From positions 1 through 37,048 of the forward strand of contig JAFSFY010000062.1 in assembly GCA_017434985.1 (NCBI GenBank): a DNA stretch of 37,048 nucleotides, written 5' to 3'. The notes under the pieces are model-generated. The model did no database searches and was not told the DNA's origin. It was given only the letters and a program-made list of their open reading frames with translations. This DNA comes from Clostridia bacterium. GTDB taxonomy: Bacteria > Bacillota > Clostridia > Oscillospirales > Acutalibacteraceae. The translations under genes were made by a program, and so were the position numbers. Positions 7,069-14,821 of this stretch are shown here, piece by piece (position 1 is the stretch's first letter; each line of letters opens with the position of its first letter).

Positions 7069-8031
7069 TTAATCGGCATTGGTCGTGGTGGTGATCGCTT
7101 CGGCGGCCGTCGTGGTGCTTGACGGCATTACGCGGAAGGTGTCGCTGCGTATCCACGTATCGCCCACGCAAAGCGCAAGCGCGTAAGTTTTGTCGGGCGA
7201 AAGGGACAAACGCTTGGTGGCGGTACACGTTTCGCCCGGTTCCAAAACGGATGTTGTAAAGGAAAGCGGGGTGGCGCCCCAACCGTTCGACCACTCGCCG
7301 TTTTCCGTTTGGGTCGCCCAGAAGATAAGGGAATACAGATACAGCGTATCCTCACTCGTATTTTCGATGGTCACGGTGATGGCTTCGTCGGGGGTATATA
7401 CCGATTTGTCGAGTTGTAACCGCACGTCGGGGCGAAATTCCGTCTCGCCGAACGACCCGTTCGGTCGGGTCGGTCGCGTGGAGGTGCTTTTGGTGGTGCC
7501 GCCATCTTTGTCGGTAGTCGTGCCACGCGGGGGTATGGGGAGATCATCGCCTTTGCGCGCGGTCGTGGAGGTTATGGTGGTATTCTCGACCGTGGAGGTC
7601 ACGGTGGAGGTCACGGCGGAGGTCACGGCGGAGGTCACGGTGGTGGTCATCGTGCGGGTGGTTTTGGTTCCTTTTACGACAATGCCCTTCTTGGTTGAGG
7701 TGGTCACCGTGGCAGAGGGTTCGGTGGTGATGGAGGTTGCCGTCGTTGTCGTGGTGGTAGCAGTCGTGGTCACCACGGTCGTAGTCGTATCGGCCGAGGT
7801 CAGGTTACCGGTGACGGTCGTGGTCACGGGCGGGGTGTCCACGGGCGGTGTCTGCTTGTCAAACACGGTGGAGAGCAGTACCGCCGTTGCGCACACGATC
7901 AGGCATGCGGCCACCGAGACCAAACGAAACAGCGGTTTTTGATACAGACGAACAGCGGTAAATCCCGCGGCTTCGTCGATGTACGCGGGGTCGAGGTGTT
8001 CCAATGCTTCGGAAATGCGTTTCCGCTTCAT
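7069..8031 (-). CDS. Membrane-anchored probable anti-sigma factor with Thr-rich linker and Ig-like domain
   Basis: 320 residues. A short cytoplasmic N-terminus (KRISEALEHLDPAYIDEAAG) resembles the conserved start of membrane proteins paired with this type of clostridial ECF sigma factor. One transmembrane helix follows at about 34-57 (LFRLVSVAACLIVCATAVLL). Residues 63-185 are an extracytoplasmic linker dominated by Thr, Ser and Val. The C-terminal ~110 residues look like a beta-sandwich (LDKSVYTPDEAITVTIENTS, then LEPGET), similar to bacterial Ig-like or BsuPI-type domains. It overlaps the sigma gene by 4 nt (ATGA) with GGAAGGAG upstream. Role as anti-sigma factor is inferred from topology and position; no classical zinc anti-sigma motif is present. 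Confidence 0.65.
   Translation of the reverse strand: MKRKRISEALEHLDPAYIDEAAGFTAVRLYQKPLFRLVSVAACLIVCATAVLLSTVFDKQTPPVDTPPVTTTVTGNLTSADTTTTVVTTTATTTTTTATSITTEPSATVTTSTKKGIVVKGTKTTRTMTTTVTSAVTSAVTSTVTSTVENTTITSTTARKGDDLPIPPRGTTTDKDGGTTKSTSTRPTRPNGSFGETEFRPDVRLQLDKSVYTPDEAITVTIENTSEDTLYLYSLIFWATQTENGEWSNGWGATPLSFTTSVLEPGETCTATKRLSLSPDKTYALALCVGDTWIRSDTFRVMPSSTTTAAEAITTTTNAD
7595..7642 (-). repeat. Four tandem 12-bp repeats within the Thr-rich linker
   Basis: Read on the plus strand, GAGGTCACGGTG / GAGGTCACGGCG repeats four times without interruption, encoding on the minus strand repeats of Thr-Ser-(Ala/Thr)-Val. The in-frame 12-bp period means copy number can change without a frameshift. Confidence 0.8.
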
Positions 8032-8585
8032 AAAAACACTCCTTCCTGAACGAGATAGTCGTTCAGCTTGGCCCGTATACGGGACAGCCGAACGGTGATG
8101 GTGTGGTTGCTCGCGTGAAAAAGGGCGGCCAACTCGTCAATCGAGTCGGCGTACCAATAACGGCGCACGAACAACACGCGGTTTTCGCGGCTGAGAGTGC
8201 CCAAAAACGCGTTGATGGCCCGCGCCGCTTCGGCGGCGGAAAATTCGTCTTCCACCGAAGCGGAGGAGGGGAAACAGTTTTCCAGCTCGTCCAGTGCCAC
8301 GTCGTAAACACTGTTCCGTTTGAGGGCGGTGTTCGCGTGATACTTTTTGATAGCGAGGTTGCGCACGATGCGGCACACGTAACTGCGTAAGGGGTTGGGG
8401 GAGTGAGGAGGGATGGAGTTCCAAACACCGAGATACGCGTCGTTGACGCATTCTTCCGCATCCTGCGCGTTGCCGAGGATATGTAGCGCCACGTTCTTGC
8501 AAAGTGCACCGTAAGCACGGGACAATTCCGCAATGGCTTGTTCCGAGCGCTCGAAAAACAAGCGGACAATTTGATCGTCTTTCAA
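8028..8585 (-). CDS. ECF-type RNA polymerase sigma factor
   Basis: 185 residues with sigma-70 region 2 (about 20-85; DAEECVNDAYLGVWNSIPP is the -10 recognising, core-binding part) and region 4 (about 125-180; DELAALFHASNHTITVRLSR is the helix-turn-helix for the -35). Nothing corresponds to regions 1 or 3, as in extracytoplasmic-function sigma factors. The TTG at 8585 is chosen because AGGGGG lies 7 nt upstream and because related clostridial proteins start MKDDxIV; a GTG at 8606 would add seven residues but lacks a ribosome-binding site. A downstream membrane protein overlapping by 4 nt is the likely anti-sigma. The promoter motif in front is shared with the operon at 21942, indicating autoregulation and at least one further target. 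Confidence 0.9.
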   Translation of the reverse strand: MKDDQIVRLFFERSEQAIAELSRAYGALCKNVALHILGNAQDAEECVNDAYLGVWNSIPPHSPNPLRSYVCRIVRNLAIKKYHANTALKRNSVYDVALDELENCFPSSASVEDEFSAAEAARAINAFLGTLSRENRVLFVRRYWYADSIDELAALFHASNHTITVRLSRIRAKLNDYLVQEGVFL

Positions 8586-8609
8586 ACCGTTTCCCCCTCT
8601 CTCCACCTA

Positions 8610-8640
8610 TACACTACGCTTTCGGTGGGAAATGTCACAC
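8610..8640 (-). promoter_or_regulatory. Putative ECF sigma autoregulatory promoter
   Basis: Read on the minus strand: GTGTGACATTTCCCACC (8640-8624), GAAAG, CGTAGT (8618-8613), then GTA. The CGTA core is the known -10 type of several ECF sigma factors, with TGTGAC in -35 position. The motif ends 27 nt before the chosen TTG start. The same arrangement precedes the secreted-protein operon at 22058-22085. Confidence 0.65.
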
Positions 8641-8708
8641 AAAATTTCAAAATTTTTGAAAAATCTTCTGTTTTCACTATAACAGACCGTCCGTTTTCTG
8701 TCAACGCC

Positions 8709-8812
8709 CTCCCGCCCTACGGTGTTGCAACAAGGCTCAGGGGATATTTGTAGGGGAGGGCCTCTGAGCCCTCCCGCGGGGCGTCCGGAGGTCGCCCCCT
8801 ACGGTGTTGCAA
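8709..8812. repeat. GC-rich mosaic repeat upstream of uvrC
   Basis: Contains the terminal modules CCCTACGGTGTTGCAACAA (about 8712-8731), GTAGGGGAGGGCC...CCCTCCCG (about 8751-8776) and CCCCCTACGGTGTTGCAA (about 8795-8812). The same end module, CCTACGGTGTTGCAAC, occurs near 13435 and, altered, near 22290. The element's last six bases form the -35 box of the next promoter. Confidence 0.75.
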
Positions 8813-8835
8813 TAACGGCGAAAAGGCGTTATAAT
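8807..8835 (+). promoter_or_regulatory. uvrC promoter with repeat-derived -35 box
   Basis: TTGCAA (8807-8812), 17 nt, TATAAT (8830-8835), 30 nt before the start codon. The -35 hexamer is the end of the repeat module CGGTGTTGCAA. Confidence 0.75.
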
Positions 8836-8864
8836 AATTACAAACCAACAAACGAGGTGAGCCG

Positions 8865-10697
8865 ATGGATAAGATACAACAGTTGCGAAAAGCCGCGATG
8901 GCGTTGCCGCTGTCGCCGGGTGTGTATCTGATGAAGGATAAAGGCGGCAACATCATCTACATCGGCAAAGCCAAAGCGCTCAAAAACCGCGTCAGCCAAT
9001 ATTTCGGGTCGGATACGAACCACACCGAAAAGGTGCGGCAGATGGTGGCGCACGTGGACCGTTTTGATTACATCGTGGCGGGGAGCGAATTTGAAGCGTT
9101 GGTGCTGGAATGTTCGCTCATCAAACAATACGCCCCCAAATATAATATCCTATTAAAAGACGACAAGGGTTACTGTTACATTCGTGTTTCACCGCCGCCC
9201 TATTCGCGCATCAGCGAAGCCAAGCAACAAGCAAACGACGGTGCGCGGTACATCGGCCCGTTTATGAGTTCGTTTGTGGTCAAGCAAGCGGTGGACGAGG
9301 TGAACAAACTGTTTGGGCTGTCCACCTGCCGTCGCCCCCTGGCGTGGAAAAAAGCGGTGGAACGCCCGTGCCTCAACCACCACATCGGGCAATGTTGCGC
9401 GCCGTGTACGGGGCGTGTGCCCGAAGCGGAGTATGCCGAACGGGTGGAGCAAGCGGTCGCCTATCTCACCGAAGGCGGCGCGAAACTCACGGCACTGTTG
9501 CAAAAACGAATGGAAGAAGCGGCGGAAAACCTCGACTTTGAGACCGCCGCCCGTCTGCGTGACCGCATTCGTGCCATTGCGCGGATGAAAGACAAGCAAA
9601 AAGTGGTGTCAAGCCGCGTCAAGGTGCAGGACATCATTGCGTTGGCGGCGGCACAGGACGTCGCATGTTTTGAGGTGTTCCGCTTCACGGGCGGCGCACT
9701 GTCCGACCGCGAACACTTTTTCGTGGACATCACCGACGATACCGCCGCCATGCGCGCGGAATTCGTGCGGCGATATTATTCCTCCCGCGAAGACGTGCCG
9801 CCCCACGTGGTGATAGACGGCGAGTTGGAGGACGAAGAACTGCTCACACGGTGGTTGACCGAAAAGGCCGCCGCGAGGGGCAAACGCTATCACGTGTCGT
9901 TTCACGTCCCGCAGCGCGGCGAACAGGCCGCCTTGCTCAACATGTGCGCCCAAAACGCCGCCGAACGGGTGGCCGGGCGGTTGCAAACGGGCGGTCGGGA
10001 ACTGACGGGGCTTGCCGAACTGCAACAACTGCTCGGTCTTGCCGCCGTGCCGAACCGTATCGAGAGTTACGACATTTCTCATACCGCGGGCGGCGACCCC
10101 GTGGCGGGAATGGTGACCTTTGTGGGGGGGCGCCCGTACAAAGCCGCCTACCGCCGTTTTGAAATTAAAGAAGCCACCGCGGGGGACGACCCCGCGTGTT
10201 TGCGCGAGGTGTTGTCCCGCCGCTTGGCGGAATACGAAGCCCACAAAGGGGACGACGGATTCGGCACCCTGCCCGACCTTGTTTTGCTCGACGGCGGCGA
10301 AGCGCAGGTGGCGGCGGTCAAACCGCTGACAGAACCGTACGGCATTCCGTTGTTCGGTCTGGTCAAGGACAGCCACCACCGTACCCGTGCGGTGACCGAC
10401 GGCGGTGGCGAACTCGCGGTTTCCGCCAAACGCGCGGCGTTCACCCTCGTGTCCGCCATTCAGGAAGAGGTGCACCGTTTTGCCATCGGGTACCACCGCA
10501 AAAAACGCGGCAAACGCACCCTCACCACGTCACTGCTCGACATCGACGGGGTGGGCAAGGTGCGCGCACAGGCACTTCTCAAACATTTCGGGTCGCTCAC
10601 CGCGGTCAAAAATGCCAAAGTGGAGCAACTCCTCACCGTCAAAGGCATGACCCGTCCCGTCGCCGAAGCGATCCGCCAACACTTCGAAAACGAATAA
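8865..10697 (+). CDS. uvrC: Excinuclease ABC subunit C
   Basis: 610 residues, the family's usual length. It makes both incisions around bulky DNA lesions in the UvrABC repair complex. Domains in order: GIY-YIG nuclease for the 3' cut (residues 15-95; VYLMKD, YIGKA and the catalytic Arg42 in KNRV), a Cys-containing linker (CLNHHIGQCCAPC), a UVR motif binding UvrB (about 205-235, EEAAENLDFETAARLRD), the RNase-H-like nuclease for the 5' cut beginning near residue 396 (IESYDISH, with D403), and two helix-hairpin-helix motifs at the end (LLDIDGVGKVRAQALLKHFG). GAGGTG lies 6 nt upstream of ATG 8865. It appears monocistronic. Confidence 0.97.
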   Translation: MDKIQQLRKAAMALPLSPGVYLMKDKGGNIIYIGKAKALKNRVSQYFGSDTNHTEKVRQMVAHVDRFDYIVAGSEFEALVLECSLIKQYAPKYNILLKDDKGYCYIRVSPPPYSRISEAKQQANDGARYIGPFMSSFVVKQAVDEVNKLFGLSTCRRPLAWKKAVERPCLNHHIGQCCAPCTGRVPEAEYAERVEQAVAYLTEGGAKLTALLQKRMEEAAENLDFETAARLRDRIRAIARMKDKQKVVSSRVKVQDIIALAAAQDVACFEVFRFTGGALSDREHFFVDITDDTAAMRAEFVRRYYSSREDVPPHVVIDGELEDEELLTRWLTEKAAARGKRYHVSFHVPQRGEQAALLNMCAQNAAERVAGRLQTGGRELTGLAELQQLLGLAAVPNRIESYDISHTAGGDPVAGMVTFVGGRPYKAAYRRFEIKEATAGDDPACLREVLSRRLAEYEAHKGDDGFGTLPDLVLLDGGEAQVAAVKPLTEPYGIPLFGLVKDSHHRTRAVTDGGGELAVSAKRAAFTLVSAIQEEVHRFAIGYHRKKRGKRTLTTSLLDIDGVGKVRAQALLKHFGSLTAVKNAKVEQLLTVKGMTRPVAEAIRQHFENE

Positions 10698-10711
10698 TAT
10701 TCATTTTCGGG

Positions 10712-10797
10712 TGCATAAAATGTGAATTTATGCATAAAAACAGCCGAAAATTCGTATAATATTACAAAAATGTAATTTAGGCTTGCATTTTTATGCA
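10712..10797 (+). promoter_or_regulatory. Paired TGCATAAA / TTTATGCA dyads, possible operator of the ABC transporter operon
   Basis: TGCATAAA (10712-10719) and TTTATGCA (10727-10734) form an inverted repeat, TGCATAAAAA restarts at 10731, and a 14-bp palindrome TGCATTTTTATGCA lies at 10784-10797 directly over the -35 box. The size and TGnAT...ATnCA shape resemble ARG boxes bound by ArgR/AhrC, which would suit an arginine-type transporter, but the regulator is inference. Confidence 0.45.
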
Positions 10798-10811
10798 GTT
10801 GGTGGTATAGT
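10783..10811 (+). promoter_or_regulatory. Promoter of the amino-acid ABC transporter operon
   Basis: TTGCAT (10783-10788), 17 nt, TATAGT (10806-10811). The palindrome at 10784-10797 covers the -35 box, so a bound regulator would block polymerase. Confidence 0.8.
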
Positions 10812-10856
10812 GAATACACTCTCAAGTGAGAAAACATTTTTTGGAGGAATTTTATT

Positions 10857-11675
10857 ATGAAAAAAGCACTTTCTTTGTTGCTGGTTGCCGTGCTTCTGCT
10901 CACCTTCGGTCTGTGCGGCTGCGGCGAAGCGAAACCCAATGACGATGAGAATGCCGAAACCAAAAAATTGGTGATGGCCACCAACGCGGCGTTCCCGCCC
11001 TACGAGTTTGTGGATGACGAAGGAAACTACGCCGGTATCGACGTGGAGATCGCCGGTCTCATCGCGGAAGAACTCGGCTTGGAACTCGAGATCAAAGACG
11101 TGGACTTCGGCGCCATTCTCGGCGGTGTGCAATCCGGTATGTACGATATCGGTATGGCCGGTATCACCGTGAAACCCGACCGTTTGGAGCAGGTCAACTT
11201 CTCGAACACCTACGCGAAAGCGAAACAAGTGGTCATCGTGAAAGAAGACAGCGCCGTGAAATCCTTTGAGGAATTCTACACCGCGTACGACGAAGAAGAG
11301 AATCCCTCCGCCGTGGCGGACGTGAAGATCGGCGTGCAACAAGACACCACCGGTCACATCTACGCGTCTGACGAACCCAAAAACTGGGGCTTCGGCGAAG
11401 ACAAAGTGATCGCGTACAAAACCGGCCCCGACGCGGTGCAAGGTTTGCTCACCGGCAAGGTGGACGCGGTCATCATCGACAGCGAGCCTGCCAAAGCGTT
11501 TGTGGCGCAAAACGAAGGCCTCAAAATTTTGGACGGCGCGTATGCGGATGAAGAATACGCCATCGCCATCAACAAAACGAACAGCGAATTGCTCACCAAA
11601 GTGAACGAAGCGCTTAAAAAGTTTACCGACAACGGCGAGATCCAAAAGATCGTGGACAAATACATCACCGAATAA
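10857..11675 (+). CDS. Amino-acid ABC transporter substrate-binding lipoprotein (family 3)
   Basis: 272 residues. An N-terminal lipoprotein signal (MKKALSLLLVAVLLLTFGL) ends in the lipobox Leu-Cys-Gly-Cys. The mature part is a type-3 periplasmic-binding-protein fold: LVMATNAAFPPYEF and DDEGNYAGIDVEIAGLIAEE in lobe 1, IGMAGITVKPDRLEQVNFSN with the ligand-binding Thr and Arg, and the hinge back at the end (NGEIQKIVDKYI). Such proteins capture polar amino acids (Gln, Arg, His, cystine) outside the membrane and deliver them to the permease encoded next. ATG 10857 has GGAGG at 10843-10847. Exact substrate cannot be assigned from sequence. Confidence 0.93.
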   Translation: MKKALSLLLVAVLLLTFGLCGCGEAKPNDDENAETKKLVMATNAAFPPYEFVDDEGNYAGIDVEIAGLIAEELGLELEIKDVDFGAILGGVQSGMYDIGMAGITVKPDRLEQVNFSNTYAKAKQVVIVKEDSAVKSFEEFYTAYDEEENPSAVADVKIGVQQDTTGHIYASDEPKNWGFGEDKVIAYKTGPDAVQGLLTGKVDAVIIDSEPAKAFVAQNEGLKILDGAYADEEYAIAINKTNSELLTKVNEALKKFTDNGEIQKIVDKYITE

Positions 11676-11691
11676 TCCGTAAGTGAACCAT

Positions 11692-11726
11692 ACGGACGGG
11701 GAGTGTGAAAACTCTCCGTCCGTTTT
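11692..11726 (+). terminator. Intercistronic stem-loop between binding protein and permease
   Basis: A 13-bp stem with one G-U pair, arms at 11692-11704 and 11711-11723, followed by TTTT. It probably acts as a partial terminator or 3' stabiliser, so that binding protein is made in excess over permease, a common arrangement in this transporter class. Confidence 0.7.
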
Positions 11727-11744
11727 CGGCTGAAAGGAAATCGT

Positions 11745-12512
11745 ATGAACGAATGGCTTGAAAACCTGTGGCAAAGCGTTCAGTTATGGGCGCTGGATAT
11801 TGCCGCCGAATTTCATCTGAACTTTATCAAGGGCAACCGCTGGCAAATGCTGGTGAAAGGTCTCGGCAACACGATGATCATCACCTTTTTTGCGCTCATC
11901 ATCGGTATCGTGCTCGGCGTGCTGGTGGCGGTGGTTCGCTCCACGTATGACACCAACGGCGAGGCGATGAAACGGCGCGGCGGTTTCGGCTACGGTCTGC
12001 TCAAATTCTTCAACGGCATCTGCAACGTGTACCTCACCGTCATTCGCGGCACCCCGATGGTGGTGCAACTGATGATCATGTACTTCGTGGTGCTGGTGTC
12101 GATTGAAAACAGCGTCACCGTGGCGGTGATCGCGTTCGGTATCAACTCGGGCGCCTACGTGGCGGAAATTTTCCGCAGCGGCATTATGGCCATCGACAAA
12201 GGGCAGTTTGAAGCGGGTCGCAGTCTGGGTTTCAACTACATACAAACCATGTGGCACATCGTGGTGCCGCAGATGTTCAAAGTGGTACTGCCCACGCTGT
12301 GTAACGAGTTTATCGTGCTCATCAAAGAAACGTCCATCGCCGGTTACGTCGGCATTATGGACCTGACCAAAGCGGGCGAGATCATCCGCGGTCGCACCTT
12401 CTCGGCGTTTATGCCGCTGATCGTGGTGGCGATCGTGTATCTCGCGATCGTGATGCTGCTCACGTGGCTGGTGGGTCTGCTTGAGAGGAGGTTGCGCAAG
12501 AGTGAACGCTGA
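11745..12512 (+). CDS. Amino-acid ABC transporter permease (HisM/GlnP type)
   Basis: 255 residues with about five transmembrane helices. The family hallmarks are present: [20 protein letters not shown] near the start, [17 protein letters not shown], and the EAA loop [20 protein letters not shown] that docks on the ATPase. It forms the membrane channel for the polar amino acid captured by the preceding lipoprotein. AAAGGA lies 6 nt before ATG 11745. Its 3' end overlaps the ATPase gene start by 11 nt. A short amphipathic N-terminal stretch before the first helix ([20 protein letters not shown]) is typical of such permeases. Confidence 0.94.
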   Translation: MNEWLENLWQSVQLWALDIAAEFHLNFIKGNRWQMLVKGLGNTMIITFFALIIGIVLGVLVAVVRSTYDTNGEAMKRRGGFGYGLLKFFNGICNVYLTVIRGTPMVVQLMIMYFVVLVSIENSVTVAVIAFGINSGAYVAEIFRSGIMAIDKGQFEAGRSLGFNYIQTMWHIVVPQMFKVVLPTLCNEFIVLIKETSIAGYVGIMDLTKAGEIIRGRTFSAFMPLIVVAIVYLAIVMLLTWLVGLLERRLRKSER

Positions 12513-13242
12513 TAATGTATTGATCGACGTATGCGATCTGCAAAAATCCTTTGGCAGCATTCACGTGCTCAAAGGCGTCAACGCGCAGATCCACCGCGGT
12601 GACGTGATGGTGGTCATCGGGCCGTCCGGCTCGGGCAAATCCACCTTCTTGCGTTGCCTGAATCTGCTCGAAATGCCGACGGGCGGTCAAATTTTCTTTG
12701 ACGGGGAGGAGATCACCGCCCCCAAAGCGAACGTGGACCGTCACCGTCAAAAAATGGGTATGGTGTTTCAACAGTTCAACCTGTTCCCGCACATGACCAT
12801 CCTCAAAAATATGACGCTCGCGCCGATGAAGTTGCTGGGAAAAACCAAGCAAGAGGCGGAAGCCAAAGCGATGGAACTGCTCGCGCGCGTCGGGTTGGCC
12901 GACCGTGCGAACGCCTATCCGTCGCAGTTGTCGGGCGGTCAAAAACAGCGCATCGCCATCGTGCGCGCGTTGTGTATGGACCCCGACGTGATGTTGTTTG
13001 ACGAGCCGACCAGCGCGCTCGACCCCGAAATGGTGGGCGAAGTGCTGGAGGTTATGAAAGAACTCGCGCACGAGGGAATGACCATGGTGGTGGTCACCCA
13101 CGAAATGGGCTTTGCCCGCGAAGTGGGAACCGACGTGGTGTTCATCGACGACGGTGTGATTTTGGAACAAGCCGCCCCCGAAGAATTTTTCGCCAACCCC
13201 AAACACCCGCGACTGAAAGATTTCTTATCCAAAGTGTTGTAA
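12502..13242 (+). CDS. Amino-acid ABC transporter ATP-binding protein (GlnQ type)
   Basis: 246 residues. Walker A is GPSGSGKS (40-47), the Q-loop [12 protein letters not shown] (88-99), the signature LSGGQKQR (143-150), Walker [14 protein letters not shown] (163-175) and the switch His in VVTHEMGFA. It powers the transporter encoded by the two genes before it. The GTG at 12502 is preferred: AGGAGG ends 10 nt upstream and homologues start near here; a TTG at 12481 would place the ribosome-binding site inside the coding region. It is translationally coupled to the permease by overlap and followed 3 nt later by a terminator. Confidence 0.95.
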   Translation: MNADNVLIDVCDLQKSFGSIHVLKGVNAQIHRGDVMVVIGPSGSGKSTFLRCLNLLEMPTGGQIFFDGEEITAPKANVDRHRQKMGMVFQQFNLFPHMTILKNMTLAPMKLLGKTKQEAEAKAMELLARVGLADRANAYPSQLSGGQKQRIAIVRALCMDPDVMLFDEPTSALDPEMVGEVLEVMKELAHEGMTMVVVTHEMGFAREVGTDVVFIDDGVILEQAAPEEFFANPKHPRLKDFLSKVL

Positions 13243-13245
13243 TGA

Positions 13246-13275
13246 AAAAACGGAGAGGTTTTCCTCTCCGTTTTT
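13246..13275 (+). terminator. Terminator of the amino-acid ABC operon
   Basis: AAAAACGGAGAGG (13246-13258), TTTT loop, CCTCTCCGTTTTT (13263-13275): 13-bp perfect stem with T-run, directly after the stop codon. Confidence 0.93.
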
Positions 13276-13279
13276 GTTG

Positions 13280-13715
13280 TATGTGGGCGGTGTTGCGACG
13301 ATCTTGCGGCGGGATGCGTAGGGGAGACCGTTGGTCTCCCACATCGACCCGTTTTCACGGTTTGCACAAACTCGATGGATACGTGTAGGGGACGGCGCCT
13401 ACGACGTCCCGTTTGGCGGGCGGGGAGACCCCGCCCCTACGGTGTTGCAACAATCTTACGGCGGGAGATTGTAGGGGACGGCGCCTACGACGTCCCGTTT
13501 GGCGGGCAGGGAGACCCCGCCCCTACGGCGTGAGAATGAGATGGTGGGGGTGTAGGGACCGGCGTCCTCGACGGTCCGTTTTGACAATCCTTCCACCAAC
13601 GCGTAGCGTTGGTGGAAGGAGATTGCGCAATTTCAAATTTGTACAGTGCGGTTGTTACGCGTTCTCCCTCCGTCAAAACCTTGCGGTTTTGCCACCTCCC
13701 TCCCGGAGGGAGGCA
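13280..13715. repeat. Largest cluster of GC-rich mosaic repeats
   Basis: No gene is supported here; the plus-strand frame from 13413 is a product of the repeats. In order: GTAGGGGAGACCGTTGGTCT (about 13319), class A at 13385-13411, class B GGCGGGCGGGGAGACCCC (13415-13445), class A at 13471-13497, class B variant at 13501-13530, class A variant GTAGGGACCGGCGTCCTC (13552-13578), then class C: a perfect 14-bp stem CCTTCCACCAACGC / GCGTTGGTGGAAGG (13589-13619), CAAAACC/GGTTTTG (13674-13691) and CCTCCCTCC/GGAGGGAGG (13695-13712). Pairs A then B repeat as a unit of about 86 bp. Confidence 0.8.
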
Positions 13716-13742
13716 AATGTCGCCGTGAGATGGTGCGAGGCA

Positions 13743-14588
13743 TCACACCCCACCCGACCGCGTGGTCCAGCGGTACCGCAAGGGCGGCAGTCCCGTTTCG
13801 CGGCTGAACACGCGCGAGAAATAATGCACGGTGGAAAATCCGACCTCCCGTGCGATCTCGGCGACCGGCTTGTCGGTGGCGGTGAGCAGGTTTTTGGCCG
13901 CCTTGATGCGCACGCGGGTGAGATATTGCAGCGGCGAAAACCCGTAGATGCGCAAAAATTCTTTGCCGAAATAATCCCGCGTGAATCCCGCGCGCGAAGC
14001 GAGCAGTGACACGGTGATCGGCTCGTTGTAATGGGTGGTGATGTAATTGATACTGTCGACCAGTTTGCGGTTGCTGTCGGGCGTCGGCTCGGCGGTGGCC
14101 GCATAGTTGACGTAAAAGGACAAAATGGTCAAAAACGCGGTGTGCATCGGTACAATATCGGTGATACCCTGCGTGTGTCCGCAACAGATCAGTTCAAACA
14201 GGTCGATGAGTTCCGCGTTATCTCCCACGTGCAGAATATTGGTCTTATCAAAGGTGCGGATGATCGGCCGGTTGCCGAGGGTGGCGGTGCCGTGGATGTA
14301 ATATTTGACCAGCGTGTCCCCGTCGGCCGCACAGTCGATGACACTGCCCGCGGGAATAAACAACATATCCCCCGACACGAAACGGTACGCCGTGTCGTTG
14401 ATGGTGAGGTGAAGCGTCCCTTCGCGCACGTAATACACCACGTCAAAATTGTGCACGCGCTTGCCGTTCCACCAATTACGCCCCGCATCGTCCAGCCACC
14501 AACGGGTGCGGTCGGTTTTGCCCGCCAACATCACGTTCAGCGTCACCTGTGCAAACGACTCGGGGAAATCCCAAATGTTCAGCGCCAT
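13743..14588 (-). CDS. AraC family transcriptional regulator
   Basis: 281 residues. The N-terminal ~150 residues form a cupin-like sensor domain (VVYYVREGTLHLTINDTAYR, then DMLFIPAGSV), typical of sugar-sensing AraC proteins. The C-terminal ~100 residues contain two helix-turn-helix motifs: ITVSLLASRAGFTRDYFGKEF and KPVAEIAREVGFSTVHYFSRV, ending in the family's Phe-x-x-x-Gly (FSRETG). ATG 14588 is chosen over upstream starts in the same frame because AGGAGGGG sits just upstream and MALNIW begins the recognisable domain. It is divergent from the isomerase-rhamnosidase-esterase operon at 14822 and probably activates it in response to a plant-glycan sugar; the inducer is unknown. Confidence 0.9.
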   Translation of the reverse strand: MALNIWDFPESFAQVTLNVMLAGKTDRTRWWLDDAGRNWWNGKRVHNFDVVYYVREGTLHLTINDTAYRFVSGDMLFIPAGSVIDCAADGDTLVKYYIHGTATLGNRPIIRTFDKTNILHVGDNAELIDLFELICCGHTQGITDIVPMHTAFLTILSFYVNYAATAEPTPDSNRKLVDSINYITTHYNEPITVSLLASRAGFTRDYFGKEFLRIYGFSPLQYLTRVRIKAAKNLLTATDKPVAEIAREVGFSTVHYFSRVFSRETGLPPLRYRWTTRSGGV

Positions 14589-14682
14589 ACGACCCCTCCT
14601 TTTCTTATAGTATACTACGGTTGTTTTCACTTTTCTACCCCTGATTTGTGCAAAAGCCCCCCTGATTTTTTTCTTTACAACG

Positions 14683-14730
14683 CCCTGTACAACTTGGTAT
14701 ACTACAAGTGGATTCTGGCATAGTACAGGG
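14683..14730. promoter_or_regulatory. Nested dyad, likely AraC-family operator
   Basis: CCCTGTAC (14683-14690) and GTACAGGG (14723-14730) are perfect inverted arms; inside them ACTTG (14692-14696) and CAAGT (14705-14709) flank the palindrome GTATAC. The block sits in the divergent intergenic region, 22 nt upstream of the -35 box of the operon, the usual place for an activator. Binding by the adjacent regulator is inference. Confidence 0.55.
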
Positions 14731-14751
14731 CAATGAAGGGGGATTTCTCCA

Positions 14752-14780
14752 TTCACAACCCGAATTTCCGGTGCTATAGT
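14752..14780 (+). promoter_or_regulatory. Promoter of the isomerase-rhamnosidase-esterase operon
   Basis: TTCACA (14752-14757), 17 nt, TATAGT (14775-14780). The weaker -35 is consistent with activator dependence. Confidence 0.65.
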
Positions 14781-14821
14781 TAGGATAGCGAGAAATCATC
14801 ATATAGAAAAGGGGTTTAGTT

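Noticed and set aside
7190-7942. Val-rich 250-codon plus-strand frame
   Set aside because: Antisense of the Thr-rich linker: ACC/ACG Thr codons read backwards as GGT/CGT/GTG. Only the minus frame has a transmembrane helix and a coupled start.
13280-13580. CRISPR-like array
   Set aside because: Units repeat only two or three times, spacers are themselves repeated, lengths are irregular, and no cas gene is present.
13413-14009. 198-codon plus-strand frame
   Set aside because: Runs through class A and B repeats into the antisense of araC; no protein family and no start signal.
14606-14640. ECF-type promoter in front of araC
   Set aside because: The minus strand has ACCGTAGTATA like the ECF motif, but the CACC block and -35 part at the required spacing are missing, so I regard it as chance.
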